DNA from: Candidatus Acidiferrum typicum | GTDB taxonomy: Bacteria > Acidobacteriota > Terriglobia > Acidiferrales > UBA7541 | DNA length: 9,656 nt | Direction of reading: 5' to 3' | Assembly: GCA_025463105.1 (NCBI GenBank) | Contig: JAOAPW010000283.1 | Location: 1-9,656, forward strand | Shown: positions 5,118 through 9,656 of the stretch, in pieces | How positions within the stretch are numbered: the first letter of the stretch is position 1 | Layout of the letters: the number at the start of each line of letters is the position of its first letter | Notes under the pieces: generated by a model | Seen by the model: only the letters and a program-made list of their open reading frames with translations | Databases searched by the model: none | What the model was told of the DNA's origin: nothing | Translations under genes and position numbers: made by a program

Positions 5118-7442
5118 ATGGATGAAACAAACGATCTAGTACCGCGCGAAAAATCCGCGAGCGGGTCAGTGGACTCGCTTCAGACGCGGTCGCCGTTCCT
5201 GGCGCTGGATCTGATGCCGCGTGAGCCTCACCTGCTCGACTATCTGATCGTTTTACGCAAGCATCAGTGGCTGATCCTGTTCTTTCTGCTGGCGATTGTT
5301 TCGATCGTCTCCATCGCCACGATCCGCATGCAGCCTGTCTACCAGGCCACGGCCAGAGTAGAAATCGACCGCGAGAACGCGAACGCGATGCATTTCTCTG
5401 ATTCCGATTCGTACGACATGTACGCGGATTTGGAAGATTACATCACGACGCAATCGAAGATTCTCCAGAGCGAAACCCTGGCGATGCTCACAGTCAGGTC
5501 CATGGGACTGGATAATTTGCCGGAGTTCGGCGGCAACCCGGCCAAGCCTGTGAAACCCTCGGCGCCTGGCAGCGAGGCTAGCCTCCATCGTCCTCCGTCA
5601 CTCGGCGCGTTTCTCGGCAGGATGACTATCAAGCGCGTGCCCAACAGCCGTTTGCTGGACGTAACGTTTGAGTCGACCGATCCCAGCCTGGCCGCGCGTA
5701 TCGTCAACGCACATTTAAATAATTTCATCGAAGAGAATTTCCGGAGCCGTTTCGAAGCGGCGACGCAAGCTTCCAACTGGCTTTCCGGCCAGCTGAACGA
5801 AATGAAGATCAAGGTGGAGAACGCCGAGGATGCCCGCCTGGCCTATGAGCGTCAAAATCAGATTTGGACGATTGACGAAAAAAATGACATCAGTTCGCAA
5901 AAGCTGGCGGATCTCAATAAGCAGTTAACCGACGCACAAGCGGACCGAATCAATAAAGAGGCGGTCTATCAACTGGCGCAAGCAGGAAATTATGACGCAA
6001 TTTCCGCCGTTCGGGAGAGCGGCGTCATCCAGGATATTCTCAAGCAGCAGAGCGCTTTGAGCGCTCAGTACACCGATGCAGTCAATCAGTATGGGCCGAA
6101 GTATCCCAAGGTTGTCCGCTTGCAGGCTCAACTGAAAGATCTCGACGGACTCGTGGCTCGTGAAAAGGCGAATATCGCCAACCAGATGGAGGCGGAGTAC
6201 CACGGTTCACGGCAACGGGAGTTGCTGCTGAAAAATGCGTTGGACGCGCAAAAGGCCGAAACGAACCAAATGGCCGAAAAACTGGTTCAGTACAACATCC
6301 TGAAACGTGAGGCCGATACAAACAAGCAATTGTATGACGGGATGCTTCAAAAATTAAAGGAAGCGGGCATCACCGCCGGACTGCGGTCCTCGAATATTCG
6401 GGTCGTGGATCCGGCCCTGATTCCTTCCGGCCCCTCCCGCCCGAACAAGACGCGCAACATCATGCTGAGCGTCCTGGTCGGGCTGATCGGTGGAATCGGC
6501 TTGGCTCTCTTGCGCGAATATCTGGATAACACGGTGAAGACACCGGACGACATTGAAACCCTGGCGAGGCTACCATCTCTGGCTGTTGTTCCCTCGCTTA
6601 CCAATTCCAACGGAAAACGCAACGGACGTTTCGCGAAATTGTTGAAGGCCCCGGTGATTGCAGGCAAGGAAGACCGGGCGGAGCTTATCTCGCATAATAT
6701 GCCGCAGTCGCAGATGTCCGAAGCATTTCGCGCACTGCGGACGTCGTTGCTGCTGTCCCAGGCCGATCATCCTCCGCAAGTCATCCTGATGACCAGCGCG
6801 CTGCCCCGCGAAGGCAAGACGACTGCGGCAGTAAATCTGGCCGTGACTCTCGCGCAGCTTGGTGACAAAACGCTTCTGGTCGACGCCGACTTGCGCAAGC
6901 CTGGAATTAACCGCGCCTTGAGCCTGGTTGACGGCAAGCATGCCGGTTTGAGCTCCTACCTGGCCGGGGTATCCTCGCTCGATCTGATTACCGTGCCGCA
7001 TCCTGCCATCACGAACCTGGCCGCCATTCCGACGGGGCCCATTCCGCCGAATCCGGCCGATCTTTTGTCATCACGCAGGCTGACCGAACTTATCGCCGAA
7101 CTTCGTACCCGGTACAAATTCGTGGTCATCGATTCTCCGCCGATCATGGCCGCGACCGACGCGGTGATTCTCTCGGTTCTGGTCGATGGCGTGTTGCTGG
7201 TCGTCCGCAGCGGTGAAACTCCCAAGGAAGCCTTTACTCGCACACGCGATCTTCTGGCCGGAGTGAAGTGCCGCATGCTCGGCGTGGTGCTGAATGCCGT
7301 GGACGCCAGTTCGCCCGACTACTACTACTCGTATCGTTACTATCCGTATTCCTACGGCGGGTATGGCCGGGAAGACGAAGGAAAGAAATCGCGAAAATCC
7401 CGTCGGTCCGAAAACTCGGAATCGCAACTGGGCCCGGACTAG
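5118..7442 (+). CDS. Wzc-type polysaccharide co-polymerase with tyrosine autokinase domain
   Basis: This is a 774-residue inner-membrane protein joining a chain-length regulator to a BY-kinase. Start ATG 5118 is preferred: GGAG lies 13 bases upstream, and the open frame back to TTG 5091 adds only nine residues. In order: cytoplasmic N-terminus, Wzz domain with TM1 (~51-70), long periplasmic helical/coiled-coil part (~210-415), GNVR-type segment near YNILKREADTNKQLYDGML (392-410), TM2 (~447-465). The kinase then shows ExxRxxRT (E535, R538, R541), Walker A ALPREGKTT (561-569), Walker A' LLVDADLRKPG (586-596) and Walker B FVVIDSPP (668-675). A tyrosine cluster with nine Tyr lies at 735-749, the expected autophosphorylation site. 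Unusually, a 25-residue Lys/Arg/Ser/Glu-rich tail follows. In the family, cycles of phosphorylation control ring assembly, chain length and export through the Wza partner encoded just upstream. No Wzb-type phosphatase gene is visible. Confidence 0.95.
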   Translation: MDETNDLVPREKSASGSVDSLQTRSPFLALDLMPREPHLLDYLIVLRKHQWLILFFLLAIVSIVSIATIRMQPVYQATARVEIDRENANAMHFSDSDSYDMYADLEDYITTQSKILQSETLAMLTVRSMGLDNLPEFGGNPAKPVKPSAPGSEASLHRPPSLGAFLGRMTIKRVPNSRLLDVTFESTDPSLAARIVNAHLNNFIEENFRSRFEAATQASNWLSGQLNEMKIKVENAEDARLAYERQNQIWTIDEKNDISSQKLADLNKQLTDAQADRINKEAVYQLAQAGNYDAISAVRESGVIQDILKQQSALSAQYTDAVNQYGPKYPKVVRLQAQLKDLDGLVAREKANIANQMEAEYHGSRQRELLLKNALDAQKAETNQMAEKLVQYNILKREADTNKQLYDGMLQKLKEAGITAGLRSSNIRVVDPALIPSGPSRPNKTRNIMLSVLVGLIGGIGLALLREYLDNTVKTPDDIETLARLPSLAVVPSLTNSNGKRNGRFAKLLKAPVIAGKEDRAELISHNMPQSQMSEAFRALRTSLLLSQADHPPQVILMTSALPREGKTTAAVNLAVTLAQLGDKTLLVDADLRKPGINRALSLVDGKHAGLSSYLAGVSSLDLITVPHPAITNLAAIPTGPIPPNPADLLSSRRLTELIAELRTRYKFVVIDSPPIMAATDAVILSVLVDGVLLVVRSGETPKEAFTRTRDLLAGVKCRMLGVVLNAVDASSPDYYYSYRYYPYSYGGYGREDEGKKSRKSRRSENSESQLGPD

Positions 7443-7447
7443 ACGCC

Positions 7448-7454
7448 AGGGAGG
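7448..7454 (+). promoter_or_regulatory. Strong ribosome binding site fixing a TTG start
   Basis: AGGGAGG lies eight bases before TTG 7463. It decides the start of the SDR gene: the frame is open further upstream inside the kinase gene, but only the TTG places the protein start (MVYLITGGAGFVG) immediately before the Rossmann motif, as the family requires. Confidence 0.85.
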
Positions 7455-7462
7455 ATCCTGAA

Positions 7463-8470
7463 TTGGTTTATTTAATTACTGGTGGTGCAGGTTTTGTGGG
7501 ATCGCATCTTGCGGAGCGGTTGCTGGAACGCGGAGATGAAGTCCTGCTCCTGGACAACCTCTCGACGGGCAGCATGGAAAATATCCGCCACCTGAAGAAA
7601 TATGACCGAATGCATTATTTTCTCGAACCACTTGAAAATCGCCAATTGCTGGCGGAGTTGGTGGATGAGGCCGACGTCATTTTCCACCTGGCTGCAGCGG
7701 TGGGAGTCAAGCTGATCGTGGAGAGCCCGGTACGAACGATCGAAACGAACGTAAACGGCACGCAAATGGTGCTCGAGGCTGCGTGTAGGAAGCTTAAGCG
7801 TGTCTTCATTGCCTCGACTTCGGAAGTCTACGGGAAGAACACCAATGTGCCCTTCCACGAGGATGCTGATCTGGTGCTTGGACCCACCACCAAGGGCCGC
7901 TGGAGTTATGCGGCGTCAAAGGCGCTCGATGAATTCCTGGCTCTCTCCTACTGGAAAGAAAAGAGACAGCCGGTGGTGGTTGCTCGTTTGTTCAATACGG
8001 TGGGACCCCGGCAGACCGGGCGTTACGGCATGGTGCTGCCGAATTTTGTGGCCCAGGCTCTGGAAGGTGCACCGATTACGGTTTATGGCACTGGGCAGCA
8101 ATCGCGCTGTTTTTGCGACGTGCGTGATTCGGTGGAAGCCATCCTGCGGCTGGTCGCCACAGACAAGGCCGTCGGCGAAGTTACCAACATTGGGAACGAT
8201 TTCGAAGTAACAATCGAGGACCTCGCTCAACGTGTCCGGGAGCAGGCCGGGAGCTCTTCTCCCATCCAGTATATTCCTTACGATCAGGCGTACGAGCCCG
8301 GGTTCGAGGACATGTTCCGGCGGGTACCTTGTCTTGACAAGCTGGAAACTTTGACGGGATTCCGACCCAAGACGGCCTTGCCGGAAATCATAGATCGCGT
8401 CGTGGCCTATCAGGGCAGAAAAAAAGAACTTGTAGCTGCCCGAAGAGAAGCAGCAAGCACAAGAGTTTGA
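7463..8470 (+). CDS. Extended-SDR NAD-dependent sugar-nucleotide epimerase/dehydratase
   Basis: This is a 335-residue cytoplasmic enzyme acting on an NDP-sugar, normal length for the family. Start TTG 7463 is used, 20 bases after the kinase stop, behind AGGGAGG. Features: Rossmann motif GGAGFVG (7-13), acidic D31 after the second strand (LLLDNLSTG, favouring NAD), STSEVYG (118-124), and the catalytic YxxxK at Y149/K153 (GRWSYAASK). The substrate half has RLFNTVGPRQTGRYGMVLPNF (175-195), ITVYGTGQQSRCFCDV (205-220) and FRRVPCLDKLETLTGFRP (285-302). E121 together with R286/R287 recalls UDP-glucuronate decarboxylases (UXS, ArnA), but a UXS-type EGKR motif is missing, so a 4-epimerase or 4,6-dehydratase is equally possible. 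It probably makes a precursor sugar for the polysaccharide and is likely co-transcribed with the exporter and kinase. A ~20-residue basic tail follows the fold. Confidence 0.92.
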   Translation: MVYLITGGAGFVGSHLAERLLERGDEVLLLDNLSTGSMENIRHLKKYDRMHYFLEPLENRQLLAELVDEADVIFHLAAAVGVKLIVESPVRTIETNVNGTQMVLEAACRKLKRVFIASTSEVYGKNTNVPFHEDADLVLGPTTKGRWSYAASKALDEFLALSYWKEKRQPVVVARLFNTVGPRQTGRYGMVLPNFVAQALEGAPITVYGTGQQSRCFCDVRDSVEAILRLVATDKAVGEVTNIGNDFEVTIEDLAQRVREQAGSSSPIQYIPYDQAYEPGFEDMFRRVPCLDKLETLTGFRPKTALPEIIDRVVAYQGRKKELVAARREAASTRV

Positions 8471-8476
8471 GTGTTT

Positions 8477-8546
8477 AGGCCCGATTCGACCGAGGACTCT
8501 CCTGTTATGAGAAGGGACAAGCCGGTTGTCCGGGCCTTTTGATTTT
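8477..8546 (+). terminator. Probable intrinsic terminator after the SDR gene
   Basis: AGGCCCG (8477-8483) pairs perfectly with CGGGCCT (8531-8537). Inside, GACAA (8516-8520) pairs with TTGTC (8526-8530) around GCCGG and could stack directly on the outer stem. TTTT-GA-TTTT (8537-8546) follows. This is G+C-rich stem plus T tracts, starting six bases after the stop codon. The 47-base enclosed region makes it longer than a minimal terminator, so a branched regulatory RNA is an alternative. Confidence 0.6.
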
Positions 8547-8554
8547 CGGGGCTT

Positions 8555-8566
8555 TACGATATCGTA
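8555..8566. repeat. 12-bp perfect palindrome with a nearby related palindrome
   Basis: TACGATATCGTA (8555-8566) is perfectly self-complementary. A second palindrome, TCGTACGA (8582-8589), shares the core TCGTAC, placed 20 bases further on (8562 and 8582). Both lie 65-100 bases before the glycosyltransferase-like gene, where dimeric regulator sites would be. I see no convincing -35/-10 pair next to them. Confidence 0.4.
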
Positions 8567-8654
8567 CCCGGTGAATGCGTTTCGTACGAGCGACGGAAAT
8601 GGGGAATGCGATTCGCTCGAACGGGCGGCGCCGAATCAATGTAGGGGTGGAAAA

Positions 8655-9656
8655 ATGAGCGGCGCGCGGATCTATGAATCGCTGGGGCGCGATCACACTG
8701 CCGCGGATGTTGCTGTCGCGTCTGCGCCGCGCTCTGTCAGTACGGCTCACTCGTGGCACGCAACACTGCTTTTTCTTTTCTTCCTTCTGACGCTCCCATT
8801 GGTGAATCCATGGGTCCGCGGCGATGGAGTCGGCTACTACGCCTATTTGCGCTCTGCATTGATTGACCACGACCTGAATTTTGAAAACGATTATTTTGCG
8901 GGAAACAAATCATTCGTGATGGCCCGGTTCGACTCGCAAGGACATTTGCTCCCCGAGATGTACACAAAGACGGGTCACGTCGAAAATCATTTCAGCGTGG
9001 GGCCCGCAATTCTATGGGCTCCCGTCCTGGTTACAGTTCATCTTGCGGTTCTCTTGCTTGATCGTTTTGGCGCGCACATTGCCGCAGATGGATATTCGCG
9101 TCCCTATGTGCTGGCCATGGGACTTACGACCGCGTTTTACGGTTTTGCGTCGTTATTTCTGGCGTTTCGAGTGGCTCAAAAATACTTCGAGCAGCAGTGG
9201 GCATTCCTTGCCACGCTTGGAATCTGGCTGGCCAGTTCCTTGCCGGTGTATATGTATTTCAATCCTTCCTGGTCGCACGCATTTTCGGCATTTTCGGTTT
9301 CCCTGTTTCTTTGGTATTGGGATCGCACCAAATTGCAGCGGACCATGTCGCAGTGGACGGTTTTGGGTGTGTGCGCCGGTCTCATGGGAAATGTTTATTA
9401 CCCAAATGCCATTTTGTTGGTATTCCCGGTGCTGGAGTTGTTTTGCCTGGTTCGTGACTCGCACCGCGATCCCGGCCGAGCGTCCGTATTCGCTCGGAAA
9501 TTGCCGTTGTGTTCCGCGGTATTTGTAATCGCCTTCCTGTTATCGCTATTGCCCACTTTCATCACCCGCCTGATTATTTATGGAAGCCCATTTGAAACGG
9601 GATACCCCGCAATCTGGAAATGGAATTGGAATTCTCCGTCATTCTTACAGGTCCTG
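8655..9656 (+). CDS. GT-C type membrane glycosyltransferase-like protein, 3'-truncated by the window edge
   Basis: The frame from ATG 8655 is open for 334 codons to the right edge, so the C-terminus is missing. AGGGG (8643-8647) seven bases upstream supports the start. After a polar N-terminus of ~34 residues, TM1 (~35-50) is followed by the loop NPWVRGDGVGYYAYLRS (51-67). The acidic GDG just after TM1 is where GT-C (PMT/family 39-like) enzymes carry a catalytic Asp. Further signatures: NHFSVGPAILWAP (111-123), FNPSWSHAFS (202-211) and GLMGNVYYPNAILLVFPVLE (242-261), with about seven hydrophobic segments visible. Such enzymes take sugars from polyprenyl-phosphate donors and act on the periplasmic side. 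In this locus it might decorate the polysaccharide or a lipid. It is separated from the SDR gene by 184 bases and a probable terminator, so it may be transcribed separately. The enzymatic role is inferred from pattern, not proven. Confidence 0.82.
   Translation, partial: MSGARIYESLGRDHTAADVAVASAPRSVSTAHSWHATLLFLFFLLTLPLVNPWVRGDGVGYYAYLRSALIDHDLNFENDYFAGNKSFVMARFDSQGHLLPEMYTKTGHVENHFSVGPAILWAPVLVTVHLAVLLLDRFGAHIAADGYSRPYVLAMGLTTAFYGFASLFLAFRVAQKYFEQQWAFLATLGIWLASSLPVYMYFNPSWSHAFSAFSVSLFLWYWDRTKLQRTMSQWTVLGVCAGLMGNVYYPNAILLVFPVLELFCLVRDSHRDPGRASVFARKLPLCSAVFVIAFLLSLLPTFITRLIIYGSPFETGYPAIWKWNWNSPSFLQVL

Noticed and set aside
5091..5119. TTGACA with a TCCTAT 17 bp downstream, as a promoter for the kinase gene
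   Set aside because: The -10 would overlap the ATG at 5118, putting the transcript start inside the gene, and TCCTAT is a poor -10. Co-transcription with the exporter gene is simpler.
7268..7462. Upstream extension of the SDR frame into the kinase gene
   Set aside because: It would add 65 residues before the Rossmann motif with shadow-like composition, while a strong ribosome binding site fixes the start at TTG 7463.
9043..9528. 161-codon and 86-codon open frames in the last 600 bases
   Set aside because: They are out-of-frame shadows of the GT-C membrane protein, whose own frame is open from 8655 to the window edge and shows coherent membrane segments.
1..9656. CRISPR arrays, tRNA/rRNA genes, insertion sequences or transposase remnants
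   Set aside because: I saw no regularly spaced repeats, tRNA-like cloverleafs, transposase motifs or terminal inverted repeats with target duplications on either strand.

Overview
The window reads as one strand-uniform (+) piece of an exopolysaccharide / O-antigen-like locus of the Wzx/Wzy type. Gene content, mid-50s G+C by eye, and protein style (a non-lipidated Wza-type exporter, a fused Wzz/kinase co-polymerase, a GDG-GYY type GT-C membrane protein) suggest a soil-type Acidobacteriota or a similar deep-branching Gram-negative. The lineage is an inference and no marker gene is present to prove it.

Layout. (i) 2-886: the 3' part of a radical SAM/SPASM protein; its CxxxCxxC half lies before the window. 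(ii) 887-1218: 332 bases without a convincing gene, holding a hairpin with two alternative pairings. (iii) 1219-3734: a membrane-anchored TPR protein ending in a jelly-roll, carbohydrate-binding-like domain, overlapping by 4 bases (ATGA) an O-antigen ligase/polymerase (Wzy/WaaL family). (iv) 3735-3958: an intergenic region with a 9-bp hairpin, repeated AACAATT boxes and a consensus-like promoter whose -10 box sits inside a perfect inverted repeat. (v) 3959-7442: a Wza-type export protein followed by a Wzc-type co-polymerase/tyrosine autokinase with a C-terminal tyrosine cluster. (vi) 7463-8470: an extended-SDR sugar-nucleotide epimerase/dehydratase, starting at TTG behind a strong ribosome binding site. 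(vii) 8471-8654: a probable terminator and palindromes. (viii) 8655-9656: the 5' part of a multi-pass GT-C glycosyltransferase-like protein, open to the window edge.

How they work together (inference from families). The SDR enzyme supplies a modified nucleotide sugar. Lipid-linked repeat units are made and flipped by proteins outside the window. The Wzy-family protein polymerises or ligates them, perhaps helped by the TPR/jelly-roll partner. The Wzc-type kinase controls chain length and export, and the Wza-type protein carries the chain across the outer membrane. The flippase, the initiating phosphoglycosyltransferase, soluble glycosyltransferases and a Wzb-type phosphatase are not in this window.

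No wholly new system is evident. The best leads are the structured promoter before the exporter gene, the TPR/jelly-roll partner coupled to the polymerase, the charged tail after the kinase tyrosine cluster, and the adjacent SPASM enzyme of unknown substrate.
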